Below the pieces are notes generated by a model. That model saw only the letters and a list, made by a program, of their open reading frames with translations, ran no database searches and was not told the origin of the DNA. A stretch of 64,000 nucleotides of DNA from Saprospirales bacterium GYS_P2D (GTDB lineage: Bacteria; Bacteroidota; Bacteroidia; Chitinophagales; Saprospiraceae), in contig WUUP01000001.1 in the NCBI GenBank assembly GCA_009833045.1, forward strand, positions 427,586 to 491,585, in the 5' to 3' direction. The translations under genes were made by a program, and so were the position numbers. How positions within the stretch are numbered: the first letter of the stretch is position 1; each line of letters begins with the position of its first letter. Of this stretch, positions 1 to 6,823 are shown in pieces.

Positions 1-533
1 AAGCTATTGATTAAACGCAAGGGACTCTTTAAATCATGAGATACTGACGATGCAAATGCATCCAGCTGACTATTCATATCCTTCAGCATAACCGTTTGAG
101 CTTTTAAATAATTATTAGAATTTTTCAATTCTAACTCTGCTCGCAATCGTGCCTCTTTCTCTTCTTTGATTCGCTTATCATTGAGTATGGCTCTCTGAAT
201 TTTGATATCCAGCACATCTACATCTATTGGCTTTTCAATAAAATCTGCTCCACCTTCTCGTAAAAACTCTATCGCAAGATGAAGAGAAGGATGAGCGGTC
301 ATCATGATAAAAGGTATTTTGAGCTCCTTTTGGACATCCACAAAAAAATCAAAACCTGTATAACTCGGAAGTAAATAATCAAGCAGAATCAAGTCAATAG
401 GTTCTTGTTTCAATAACTTTTTGGCAGATTCTCCATCATTTGCAAAGACAACATGATATCCTAACTTAGTCAACCTGCGCTGGAGCATTTGTCTGATCTG
501 ATCATGATCATCGATGATTAGTATCCTATCCAT
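1..533 (-). CDS. Receiver-histidine kinase hybrid (partial, 3' end outside the window)
   Basis: Reading the minus strand from the ATG at 531-533 gives about 177 residues with no stop before the window edge. Residues 1-120 form a CheY-like receiver: acidic pair D8/D9, phospho-acceptor D52 in LLDYLLP, and a conserved lysine in IEKP. A charged coiled coil follows (about 125-155, rich in K/E/R). It leads into a histidine-kinase dimerisation domain with the H-box SHDLKSPLR (H166, the expected autophosphorylation site). The ATPase domain lies beyond the window. The start overlaps the stop of the upstream single-domain receiver by 8 bases, so the gene is the third of a coupled signalling operon. A receiver in front of a kinase suggests it takes phosphate from, or is modulated by, the LOV kinase upstream; that wiring is inference. 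Confidence 0.88.
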   Translation of the reverse strand, partial: MDRILIIDDHDQIRQMLQRRLTKLGYHVVFANDGESAKKLLKQEPIDLILLDYLLPSYTGFDFFVDVQKELKIPFIMMTAHPSLHLAIEFLREGGADFIEKPIDVDVLDIKIQRAILNDKRIKEEKEARLRAELELKNSNNYLKAQTVMLKDMNSQLDAFASSVSHDLKSPLRLINS

Positions 534-891
534 TCATTATTTCTTTGATAAGATCTTCAAATCCTAAATCAATAGGTTTGCTGATAAAATGATCACAACC
601 AGCATCGATCGTTTTCTGGGTGTCTCGAGCACCTACGCTAGCTGTACAAGCAGCAACCTTTCCTTTATATCCTTTCGCTCGCAGTTGGCTTATCACATCA
701 TATCCATTGATGATTGGCATGTGGATATCCAGTATTATTACTGCCGGCTGCTGCTCAATAGCTATATCCATACCTTCATATCCATTAGTCGTGGTCACTA
801 CATCAAATCCACTTTTCATTAGGCGTCTTCGCATCATACGAAGGATTTTTTCGTCATCATCAATGATGAGCACTTTTGGTTTATCGCTCAT
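526..891 (-). CDS. Single-domain response regulator (CheY-like receiver)
   Basis: This 121-residue protein is a receiver domain with no output domain. All key residues are present: D11/D12 of the metal-binding acidic cluster (LIIDDDE), phospho-acceptor D55 in ILDIHMP, switch residue T83 (ACTAS) and K105 in SKP. Its ATG overlaps the stop of the LOV kinase gene in an ATGA arrangement, and its own stop overlaps the start of the next kinase by 8 bases, so the three are translated together. A stand-alone receiver between two kinases normally acts as a phosphate shuttle or as a protein-interaction output. No DNA-binding regulator is seen in this part of the operon. Confidence 0.93.
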   Translation of the reverse strand: MSDKPKVLIIDDDEKILRMMRRRLMKSGFDVVTTTNGYEGMDIAIEQQPAVIILDIHMPIINGYDVISQLRAKGYKGKVAACTASVGARDTQKTIDAGCDHFISKPIDLGFEDLIKEIMNG

Positions 892-1982
892 ATTACTGGA
901 AAGCTTATGCTGAATGTACTGCCTTTTCCTTTCTCACTTCTTACTGTTAATTCACCTGAATGTAGATCTACTAATTTCTTAGTAATCGAAAGGCCTAATC
1001 CTGATCCACGATTTTGACGGGTAGCAGAGCTATCTTCTTGCCTGAATGAATCAAAAATATAAGGTAAAAACTCTTCTGAAATACCACTACCAGTATCAGT
1101 GACTTCTATGATACCTATATCTCCTTCTTGGTACGTAGCCAGAGTGACTTCACCTTCCACAGTATACTTAATGGCATTACTCAGCAGATTAATCAATATC
1201 TGCTTCACTCTCATTCTATCGCCGATAAAATCAAAGTTTTTAATGGCCTCAATGATTGGGAGAGATTTCTTGTCCGCCAGAGATTTGACTGTATTGATAG
1301 CATCATAGGCTACGTCATCTATACGAAGAGGCTCAGGGATTAACTTTAATTTACCTTGCTCAATACGTGATAGATCGAGCAATTCATTGATGAGGCTTAG
1401 CAGATGTTCTCCAGACTCCTGTATATCTTTAGCAATCTCCTCTATGTCCTTCGCTTCAGGCATATCGTCAGCGTCAGTCAATAATGGTAAATTACCCAGC
1501 ATGACTGTCAATGGTGTGCGCAATTCATGACTTACCAAATTCAAAAAATCTGTCTTTAACCGAGTCGACTCTTCAGCCATCTCTTTAGCCTTCAATAGCT
1601 TCATATCTGACTCGACCTTGGTCGTAATATCATTTTGAATACCAATAAAATGGGTAAGCTTTTTACTCTCATTATACACCGGAGATACGCTCAACTCATT
1701 CCAAAAAGGTTTGCCAGCCTTAGTGTAATTCTTTAGGATTACTTTACAATCCGTCCCAGATTTTATAGCATCACGTAATATTTGCAGTTCTTTGGTATCC
1801 GAGTCTTGACCTTGCAAAAAGCGACAGTTCTTACCTATTATTTCTTCTTTAGAATATCCAGTAATCTGCGTAAAAGCAGGGTTGACATATATCAATGGCA
1901 TATCCTCAATAGAGCAATCTGCTATGACAACGCCAGTAATAGCTTGTTCAATAGATCTTTCGAATAATGAATCCAAATTCAT
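888..1982 (-). CDS. LOV-domain sensor histidine kinase (putative blue-light receptor)
   Basis: The 364-residue soluble protein starts with a PAS domain (about 10-120) of the LOV type. It has the flavin-adduct motif GKNCRFLQG with the reactive Cys53, and the flavin-contacting N85 (KNYTKAG), N95 (FWNEL) and Q116 (GIQND). A short helical linker leads to a HisKA domain with H152 in SHELRTPLT, then a HATPase domain with an N-box (NLLSNAIKYT) and glycine-rich boxes (DTGSGIS, GSGLGLSI). There is no transmembrane segment. LOV domains bind FMN and form a Cys-flavin adduct in blue light, so this is predicted to be a light-regulated kinase. It is the first gene of the operon and is coupled by ATGA to the receiver that follows. 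The residues are seen; light sensing is inferred from the family. Confidence 0.92.
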   Translation of the reverse strand: MNLDSLFERSIEQAITGVVIADCSIEDMPLIYVNPAFTQITGYSKEEIIGKNCRFLQGQDSDTKELQILRDAIKSGTDCKVILKNYTKAGKPFWNELSVSPVYNESKKLTHFIGIQNDITTKVESDMKLLKAKEMAEESTRLKTDFLNLVSHELRTPLTVMLGNLPLLTDADDMPEAKDIEEIAKDIQESGEHLLSLINELLDLSRIEQGKLKLIPEPLRIDDVAYDAINTVKSLADKKSLPIIEAIKNFDFIGDRMRVKQILINLLSNAIKYTVEGEVTLATYQEGDIGIIEVTDTGSGISEEFLPYIFDSFRQEDSSATRQNRGSGLGLSITKKLVDLHSGELTVRSEKGKGSTFSISFPVI

Positions 1983-2194
1983 ATTAATAGAATTGTCGAG
2001 TCTTTATTTGAATAATACTATTACGAATAATAAGCTTATTCAAAAAGTATCATGCATTTTACGCAAAGGCAGAATAGAGTGAAGTGAATAAAAGTATGAA
2101 AATTTCATATCAAGTGAATTTGAATTGTTTTTAATACCGTAATCTATCTTACAACTCGGGACTTCCACCCCGATCGGCCGCAAAGCCATCCCGA

Positions 2195-2446
2195 TCAATA
2201 TCGGGACCTGTCTACCAATTCTCGAATCTTCACTTTTGACTTCAACGACTTCAAATATCGCTCTCGACCCATAGATTCAGACCTCGTTTCATACTCTTCT
2301 ACATGCACCAGCTCCCAAGGACCATACGCCTTTGTGCTGCGCACATGGCCTGACTGATGTCGTTGTAGTCGCTTCTCAACGTTGTTAGTCTGACCGATAT
2401 AGTAGCGATCATGATCAGCACTGTATAGGATATATACGTAAAACAT
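2195..2446 (-). CDS. Small GIY-YIG nuclease-domain protein, copy 1
   Basis: The 83-residue protein is a stand-alone GIY-YIG domain of the short UPF0213/YhbQ class: VYILYS for the first strand, YYIGQT for the YIG strand, R26 in EKRLQRHQSG as the catalytic-arginine candidate, and a glutamate in GRERYLKSLK. It differs from copy 2 only at residue 34 (His here, Tyr there). The last nine codons, from RELVDRSRY to the stop, are encoded by sequence matching the D-loop region of tRNA-Leu, so the gene's 3' end is fused to a tRNA remnant. The family includes DNA-repair and homing-type nucleases; activity and target here are unknown. It is far too short to be UvrC. Confidence 0.82.
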   Translation of the reverse strand: MFYVYILYSADHDRYYIGQTNNVEKRLQRHQSGHVRSTKAYGPWELVHVEEYETRSESMGRERYLKSLKSKVKIRELVDRSRY

Positions 2447-2476
2447 AAGCTTCTCTCAATCTACCCCTAAAACAAC

Positions 2477-2510
2477 AATAGCCGACTCTCGTCAGCTATT
2501 TTTTGTTTTG
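2477..2510 (-). terminator. Bidirectional terminator hairpin, left copy
   Basis: A 10-bp stem (2477-2486 with 2491-2500, one G-U pair) and a TCTC loop are flanked by T-runs on both strands. It is the duplicate of the hairpin that follows the intact tRNA-Leu, and here it separates the two GIY-YIG units. Confidence 0.7.
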
Positions 2511-2607
2511 GTACCCGGAGCGGGAATCGAACCCCGATAGCTCGGGACTTACACCCCGATCGGCCGCAAAGCCATCCCGATCAATATCGGGACCTGTCTA
2601 CCAATTC
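2509..2607 (-). pseudogene. Scrambled tRNA-Leu remnant fused to the 3' end of GIY-YIG copy 2
   Basis: Read on the minus strand, this stretch keeps three blocks of the neighbouring tRNA-Leu(TAA): GAATTGGTAGACA of the D-arm, TGGCTTTGCGGCCG of the variable-arm side, and the complete T-arm and acceptor 3' strand ending in CCA. The 5' acceptor strand is missing because the GIY-YIG frame occupies that place. The anticodon arm is replaced by a 7-bp hairpin (TCCCGAT, loop ATTG, ATCGGGA) with no leucine anticodon loop. About 25 extra bases with another CCCGA/TCGGG hairpin sit before the T-arm. It cannot fold as a normal tRNA. A shorter version missing the T-arm and CCA lies at 2155-2221 after copy 1. 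Confidence 0.75.
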
Positions 2608-2832
2608 TCGAATCTTCACTTTTGACTTCAACGACTTCAAATATCGCTCTCGACCCATAGATTCAGACCTTGTTTCATACTCTTCTACATGCACCAGCTC
2701 CCAAGGACCATACGCCTTTGTGCTGCGCACATAGCCTGACTGATGTCGTTGTAGTCGCTTCTCAACGTTGTTAGTTTGACCGATATAATAGCGATCATGA
2801 TCAGCACTGTATAGGATGTATACGTAAAACAT
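2581..2832 (-). CDS. Small GIY-YIG nuclease-domain protein, copy 2
   Basis: This is an 83-residue GIY-YIG domain protein identical to copy 1 except for Tyr34. The frame is intact, and the other coding differences between the copies are synonymous. That suggests either a recent duplication or selection to keep the protein. The gene lies 63 bases after the CCA end of the intact tRNA-Leu(TAA), behind a terminator hairpin, so it may need its own promoter or read-through. Its C-terminus is encoded by a tRNA-Leu-like segment (2581-2607). A nuclease that recognises tRNA-gene DNA or tRNA-like structure would fit the context, but no substrate can be deduced. Confidence 0.83.
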   Translation of the reverse strand: MFYVYILYSADHDRYYIGQTNNVEKRLQRHQSGYVRSTKAYGPWELVHVEEYETRSESMGRERYLKSLKSKVKIRELVDRSRY

Positions 2833-2862
2833 AAGCTTCTCTCAATCTACCCCTAAAACAAC

Positions 2863-2894
2863 AATAGCCGACTCTCGTCAGCTATTTTTTGTTT
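2863..2894 (-). terminator. Terminator after tRNA-Leu(TAA)
   Basis: A 10-bp stem (2863-2872 with 2877-2886) with a TCTC loop lies directly downstream of the tRNA-Leu gene. T-rich tails flank it on both strands. It is duplicated 386 bases to the left. Confidence 0.72.
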
Positions 2895-2981
2895 TGGTAC
2901 CCGGAGCGGGAATCGAACCCGCACGGCCGCAAAGCCACAGGATTTTAAGTCCTGCGTGTCTACCAATTCCACCACCCGGGC
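2895..2981 (-). tRNA. tRNA-Leu(TAA), CCA encoded
   Basis: The 87-base gene includes its CCA. Acceptor strands GCCCGGG and TCCGGGT pair with G-U at both ends. The anticodon stem CAGGA/TCCTG encloses loop CTTAAAA with anticodon TAA, followed by a long class II variable arm. The T-arm is GCGGG-TTCGATT-CCCGC. The 3' half of this gene is the source of the repeated tRNA fragments to its left. Confidence 0.95.
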
Positions 2982-2988
2982 ATGAACA

Positions 2989-3019
2989 AAAAAAGTAAGG
3001 TGGTAGGCCTTACTTTTTT
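2989..3019. terminator. Bidirectional terminator between tRNA-Gly and tRNA-Leu
   Basis: A perfect 12-bp inverted repeat, AAAAAAGTAAGG with CCTTACTTTTTT, encloses a 7-base loop. It makes a T-run on either strand. It lies between tRNA-Gly and tRNA-Leu, suggesting the two are not always co-transcribed. Confidence 0.7.
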
Positions 3020-3036
3020 CACCTGTGATAGGTACT

Positions 3037-3112
3037 TGGAGCGAACGACGAGATTCGAACTCGCGACCCCAACCTTGGCAAGGTTGTGCTCTACCAGCTG
3101 AGCTACGTTCGC
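3037..3112 (-). tRNA. tRNA-Gly(GCC), CCA encoded
   Basis: Acceptor GCGAACG/CGTTCGC is followed by T and an encoded CCA. The anticodon stem CAACC/GGTTG has loop TTGCCAA, giving anticodon GCC. D-arm and T-arm are normal. Confidence 0.96.
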
Positions 3113-3356
3113 ATAATTTTATAATGAGCGTTTTGCTTTTTTGAAAAGCGAGTGCAAATATACAATTTCAAAATTTACAAGTACAAATATCCTTGATATT
3201 TTTTATCCAAACCGATAGTAATGCTTTTGTCAATTTCTGTTAACACCATATGCTAATCGTGCATAACAATCTGACAATGTGTATCTTAAGATACTATTTT
3301 ATAAAAAGTGTTGCACAACAATCAGCTTGTGATTCACATTTATATACTGATGGGCT

Positions 3357-3364
3357 TATATTTG
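3357..3364 (+). promoter_or_regulatory. Possible -7 element for pssA
   Basis: TATATTTG matches the Bacteroidota -7 consensus TAnnTTTG and lies 19 bases before the pssA ATG. No well-spaced -33 TTTG is seen, so the call is tentative. Confidence 0.35.
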
Positions 3365-3383
3365 GCTCACGAGGAAACGACGT

Positions 3384-4034
3384 ATGAGTAAAATACCAAA
3401 CTTCATAACTCTTTGTAATGCCGTCTGTGGTATAATAGCCATCCTATTAGGCAATCCTATATTGGGGGCCTATTTGGTATTACTGGCTATGCTACTTGAT
3501 ACTGCTGATGGGTTCGCAGCGAGAGTGCTCAATGTCAAAAGCGAACTTGGCAAGCAACTCGACTCACTGTCAGATCTGATCAGCTTTGGGGTAGCCCCTG
3601 CTTTTTTGTACTACACCTTGTTTACCGATACAGAGTCTTTACTGGCTTGTATTTTTTACATTTTATCAGCACTCTTTCGTCTGGGCAAGTTTAATACGCT
3701 GGAGTACGCTGATGATTTCAATGGATTACCAAGTCCTGCAGCAGCGGGGATAGTCTCAGGCTACGTACTCCTCTATGCTTTTGATGCACCATCGAGTCCA
3801 GACATCCTTCCGTTATTGGCTATCATCGGGCCAGCTGTATGTATGAATATCCACATGCGCTTCTTTTCGCTCAAAGGCGAAAGCATCTTCTCTAATTGGA
3901 AGCTTTGGTTTGTCGTGATATCTACAGTGATTACATCGCTCATAGACTGGCATTATAGCTTATTGATGTGCTTTAGTTCTTATCTATTTGTGAGTTTTGT
4001 AGATGGCGTCAAGCGCAATGTAAAGAGTATATAA
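3384..4034 (+). CDS. pssA: CDP-diacylglycerol-serine O-phosphatidyltransferase
   Basis: The 216-residue integral membrane protein joins CDP-diacylglycerol and L-serine to give phosphatidylserine, the precursor of phosphatidylethanolamine. The CDP-alcohol phosphatidyltransferase motif is exact: D39, D42-G43, A46-R47, G56, D60 and D64 with the family spacing. Hydrophobic segments flank it (about 10-40, 70-95, 105-150, 165-205). The length suits the short Gram-positive/Bacteroidota type rather than the longer E. coli enzyme. The ATG at 3384 follows a purine-rich GAGGAAACGA stretch. It is monocistronic or followed loosely by the ferredoxin 125 bases downstream. No phosphatidylserine decarboxylase gene is next to it here. 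Confidence 0.93.
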   Translation: MSKIPNFITLCNAVCGIIAILLGNPILGAYLVLLAMLLDTADGFAARVLNVKSELGKQLDSLSDLISFGVAPAFLYYTLFTDTESLLACIFYILSALFRLGKFNTLEYADDFNGLPSPAAAGIVSGYVLLYAFDAPSSPDILPLLAIIGPAVCMNIHMRFFSLKGESIFSNWKLWFVVISTVITSLIDWHYSLLMCFSSYLFVSFVDGVKRNVKSI

Positions 4035-4111
4035 ATCTACATACCACAAAACCCTCATACATGCTATTTCATTAGTTATATAGCTGATTAGCATCTTTAG
4101 ACATTTGGCCC

Positions 4112-4119
4112 TACTTTTG
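4112..4119 (+). promoter_or_regulatory. Possible -7 element for the ferredoxin gene
   Basis: TACTTTTG fits TAnnTTTG, followed by CGGC as in the bamD promoter at 10269-10276, and lies 40 bases before the ferredoxin ATG. A clear -33 box is not visible. Confidence 0.4.
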
Positions 4120-4159
4120 CGGCTATCATTCAGATCATAAACTAAAACTGAAAAAGGCT

Positions 4160-4507
4160 ATGGCAATTTTTATTACCGACGAGTGTATCAACTGTGGAGC
4201 ATGTGAGCCAGAATGCCCAAACAATGCAATTTACGAAGGTGGAGTGGATTGGAAGATATCCGACGGCACCAGTGTCAGTGGGGACTTCACACTCGAGGAT
4301 GGCAACATAGTAGATGCCGATGACGAGCAGGCGCCTATTGATGATGAGATCTATTTCATCGTACCTGATAAATGTACTGAGTGCATTGGTTTTCACGAAG
4401 AGCCGCAGTGTGCCGCCGTATGTCCAGTAGACTGCTGCGTACCTGACGAAAATCGTGTAGAAAGCGAAGAAGTCCTACTCGAAAGAAAAGAAAAACTACA
4501 CCTCTGA
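4160..4507 (+). CDS. 2[4Fe-4S] dicluster ferredoxin
   Basis: This is a 115-residue acidic, soluble electron carrier. Cluster ligands are C9, C12, C15 and C19 (CxxCxxCxxxCP), then C72, C75, C84 and C88 (CxxC-x8-CxxxCP), with two extra cysteines at 92-93. The long insertion between the two cysteine sets (about residues 25-70, rich in Asp and Glu) and the x8 spacing match the YfhL/Alvin-type ferredoxins widespread in Bacteroidota. Redox partners cannot be read from the context. It is a single-gene unit: a possible promoter lies 40 bases upstream and a strong terminator 28 bases downstream. Confidence 0.92.
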   Translation: MAIFITDECINCGACEPECPNNAIYEGGVDWKISDGTSVSGDFTLEDGNIVDADDEQAPIDDEIYFIVPDKCTECIGFHEEPQCAAVCPVDCCVPDENRVESEEVLLERKEKLHL

Positions 4508-4534
4508 TAAGAGCGAGGTATAGCGATCAAATAG

Positions 4535-4569
4535 AAAAAGGCCAATCAGCATACTGATTGGCCTTTTTT
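4535..4569 (+). terminator. Rho-independent terminator after ferredoxin
   Basis: A 15-bp near-perfect stem (AAAAAGGCCAATCAG with its complement), a 4-base loop and a T6 tail. It can work on both strands. Confidence 0.88.
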
Positions 4570-5048
4570 AGTTCTTTGTTCTTGGATTGGGATTACTGAG
4601 TTGATTCTGATTTTTCTCGCTTATGTTCAGGGATTCTCATGTGTCTTCTTCTTTGGTTGGCAAAGGTTCTACGGTCTCACATGATCACAATGATGTGATT
4701 TTAATAAGATATAAGCTATTCAATATACTCTCTCCTCCACAGTCGCCTAATGATAAAATTAGACGCCTAACCAACGATCGAACTCATCGTCGACAAGCAA
4801 TAGTCTTCTACGACGCTTAGTCACAGAGAACCATCGAGCGACGGCTACGAAAAATTTACTAATAGTGTTCATGGGTCAAAAATTTAAAAATTATACTCAG
4901 TGTTAAGACGTACAAGTCCCCGGATATGTTTCCTCTTTAAATGTTAAAATTTCACTTTTTGTAAAATTTTTTACATTACAAACACATTAAATATAATTAA
5001 CATATATAAAACACTAAAATACAGTACTCTATTTAGAGCTCAAAATTT
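4570..5048. other. Intergenic region, AT-rich, with one possible small ORF
   Basis: This is a 479-base stretch between the ferredoxin terminator and the ctlX stop. It holds a partly matched hairpin (about 4743-4769) and an AT-rich segment (4940-5030). The only plausible reading frame is the 37-codon minus-strand ORF listed separately. No RNA family was recognised. Confidence 0.5.
4759..4872 (-). CDS. Possible 37-residue basic peptide
   Basis: An ATG at 4870-4872 opens 37 codons ending in TAA at 4759-4761. The peptide has an amphipathic start (MNTISKFFVAVARWF), a run of basic residues (KRRRR) and a DDEFDRWLG tail. An inverted repeat overlaps the stop. There is no recognised family or convincing promoter, so it could be a chance frame in an otherwise empty region. 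Confidence 0.25.
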   Translation of the reverse strand: MNTISKFFVAVARWFSVTKRRRRLLLVDDEFDRWLGV

Positions 5049-5966
5049 CTATAGAAATATTTCTGCCATCATACATCTGGCACTACCGCCTCCATATCGC
5101 TCAATAATCGGCAATGGCACAGAAAAAATTTCCACAAACTCAGAAATCTTAGAAATTTGACTCGGAGTTAAACTTTGAAAAGCAGCCTCTGACATCACCA
5201 AAATTGCCTGGTCATTTTCACCACGGACCTCCAGCATATTACCCGCAAACTGCAGTACCTGATCTCGGCTGATCTCGATCAATTCTTTACCCGTACTCTT
5301 TATTTTTTCTACGACCTTTTTGCGCTGCGACGCATCCTCTATGCACTCTGTACATAGCACGACCATGTCTGTACCTACCGCCATGATGACATTAGTATGA
5401 TAGTAAGGCGTACCCTCCACGTCTACGGCATCAAAGGTCACTAAGTCATACTGCCACTCCTCAGCGATCCTCTCCAATAAGGACTGGTGAGACCTCTCAC
5501 TCACACAGGCATATATGATATCGTGCTGCCGATCTAAGATCATAGCTCCAGTACCCTCGACGTACACATCTGACTCTTCGCTATCACTATAGTCGACGAT
5601 CTGCGCCTCTGGACTCAGACTATTGAGCTGGTCTATAATATCTGATCTACGCTCGAGTCGTCTGACAGGAGCATACATCGGATAGAGCACTATATGACCT
5701 GTGGCGTGAGTGGATATCCAGTTATTAGGAAATACCGCATCATACTTCACCGGATCTGCAGTGTCATCGATGACCAAGACCTCTACACCTCTATCCCGCA
5801 GTCCAGAGACCATGTGATCAAACTCCCTGCGAGCAGCTGTGGCGATCTCATCTATAGACATCGACTGATCATTCACCTGAAAGGCATTGTCCTCAGCAGT
5901 CTGAGGATTGAATCCAAAATGTGCCGGACGCACCATCATAATCTTATTAGTAGATTGTTTTTTCAT
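5049..5966 (-). CDS. ctlX: CtlX-type amidinohydrolase (citrulline utilisation hydrolase family)
   Basis: This 305-residue soluble enzyme belongs to the guanidino-group-modifying (amidinotransferase/arginine deiminase) superfamily, whose members act through a Cys-His-acidic site on guanidino or ureido compounds. Visible family features are MVRPAHFGFN at the N-terminus, the PNNW segment at about 80-83, EGTGAM at 137-142, YYHTNV with H190, and the C-terminal nucleophile C298 in GGGSARCMMAEIF. The last resembles the CtlX family, named for citrulline use. It lies 8 bases after the queuosine-precursor transporter gene and is probably co-transcribed with it, although no functional link is obvious. 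Substrate (citrulline, arginine or other) is inferred from the family only. Confidence 0.85.
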   Translation of the reverse strand: MKKQSTNKIMMVRPAHFGFNPQTAEDNAFQVNDQSMSIDEIATAARREFDHMVSGLRDRGVEVLVIDDTADPVKYDAVFPNNWISTHATGHIVLYPMYAPVRRLERRSDIIDQLNSLSPEAQIVDYSDSEESDVYVEGTGAMILDRQHDIIYACVSERSHQSLLERIAEEWQYDLVTFDAVDVEGTPYYHTNVIMAVGTDMVVLCTECIEDASQRKKVVEKIKSTGKELIEISRDQVLQFAGNMLEVRGENDQAILVMSEAAFQSLTPSQISKISEFVEIFSVPLPIIERYGGGSARCMMAEIFL

Positions 5967-5974
5967 ACATATTT

Positions 5975-6760
5975 TTATTGAGCGAGGGCTTCATCTTTGA
6001 GCTGCGTAGAGAGCTCGTGCCCGAGATAATTATCTATCACATTGTGTGCCAAGTAGATGGCCGGAGTCATGATGATGGCCACGATGAATTTGTAACAATA
6101 ATTGACCAGTCCGATAGCGATCACCTGGACCAGCGGCCAGTCTGCTCCGATATAAAAGGCTATGATCAAAACGACAAAACTGTCGATAAACTGGCTCACT
6201 AAGGTCGACCCCGTGGCTCGCAGCCAGATTTTGCCCTCTCCGGTACGCTGCTTGATCCTATGGAATGTAAATACATCGACTATCTGCCCGACCAAGAAAG
6301 CAAAGAGACTACCTATGATAATCCAAAGTCCTTGGCCAAAGATCTTTTTGAAAGCGAGATCCATATCCTTGATACCGGCATTACCTCCGAGCATACCACT
6401 TTCATTTTGCCACCAATCATTTGGCACCAGCCAAATACTAAAATATACCATCATGAATGCATAGATGATAAGTCCTATCGCCATATAGGACAGCATCTTG
6501 ACGCCTCTCTCACCAAAATACTCGTTAATGATATCTGTCATCACGAATACTACTGGCCATAGGACGACACCTGCCGTGAGATTAAATCCTAGGCCATCCA
6601 CTCCGAATAATTCCCAATTAAACGGTGTAAAGCCCAAGGTTTTCTCAAGGGAGAATATCTTTACGCCAACAAATTCGGCGATCAAGGCATTTGTAATAAA
6701 AAAGCCAGCCAGAATTAGGAAGAGTCTGTTGACTTTATTTTTGTAAAACTCAGTTATCAT
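5975..6760 (-). CDS. yhhQ: Queuosine precursor transporter (YhhQ/VUT family)
   Basis: The 261-residue inner-membrane protein has about six hydrophobic segments. Family hallmarks include ITNALIAEFVGVKIF near the N-terminus, MTDIINEYFGE in the middle, and FLVGQIVDVFTFH with SQFIDSFVVLIIAFYI in the second half. YhhQ imports queuosine precursors such as preQ1 or preQ0 for tRNA wobble modification. The start is set at the ATG at 6758-6760 because the upstream extension of the frame would run into hscA and has no family likeness. An insert of about 35 residues (NDWWQNESGMLGGNAGIKD...) lies in a loop, as in several Bacteroidota homologues. Confidence 0.9.
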   Translation of the reverse strand: MITEFYKNKVNRLFLILAGFFITNALIAEFVGVKIFSLEKTLGFTPFNWELFGVDGLGFNLTAGVVLWPVVFVMTDIINEYFGERGVKMLSYMAIGLIIYAFMMVYFSIWLVPNDWWQNESGMLGGNAGIKDMDLAFKKIFGQGLWIIIGSLFAFLVGQIVDVFTFHRIKQRTGEGKIWLRATGSTLVSQFIDSFVVLIIAFYIGADWPLVQVIAIGLVNYCYKFIVAIIMTPAIYLAHNVIDNYLGHELSTQLKDEALAQ

Positions 6761-6782
6761 ATTATTGAGCGCATTATGTGAA

Positions 6783-6802
6783 GAAGCTAAACCTATAGCT
6801 TC
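6783..6802. promoter_or_regulatory. Inverted repeat between divergent yhhQ and hscA
   Basis: GAAGCTA and TAGCTTC form a 7-bp inverted repeat with a 6-base spacer in the 63-base divergent intergenic region. It could be an operator or part of a leader hairpin of hscA. Confidence 0.25.
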
Positions 6803-6823
6803 TCCTCTGTAAATAAAAAGATC

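Larger units (their letters stand above)
2155..2921. repeat. Tandem direct repeat (386-bp period) carrying GIY-YIG gene plus tRNA-Leu fragments
   Basis: Two adjacent copies, 2155-2535 and 2541-2921, align over about 381 bases with six differences by hand count. On the minus strand each unit reads: the last part of a tRNA-Leu ending in CCA, a terminator hairpin, a GIY-YIG open reading frame, then a scrambled tRNA-Leu body into which the frame runs. The intact tRNA-Leu(TAA) lies immediately at the upstream end (2895-2981), so the array extends from its 3' half. In the left-hand copy the tRNA-like tail is lost beyond position 2155. The period and the tRNA junctions are directly visible; insertion at the tRNA gene followed by duplication is the inferred history. 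Confidence 0.9.

Noticed and set aside
2195-2832. UvrC fragments
   Set aside because: The proteins are complete short GIY-YIG domains, without the UvrB-binding and helix-hairpin-helix parts of UvrC.
4623-4820. 65-codon plus-strand frame
   Set aside because: It has no family likeness and crosses an inverted repeat; its composition looks random.
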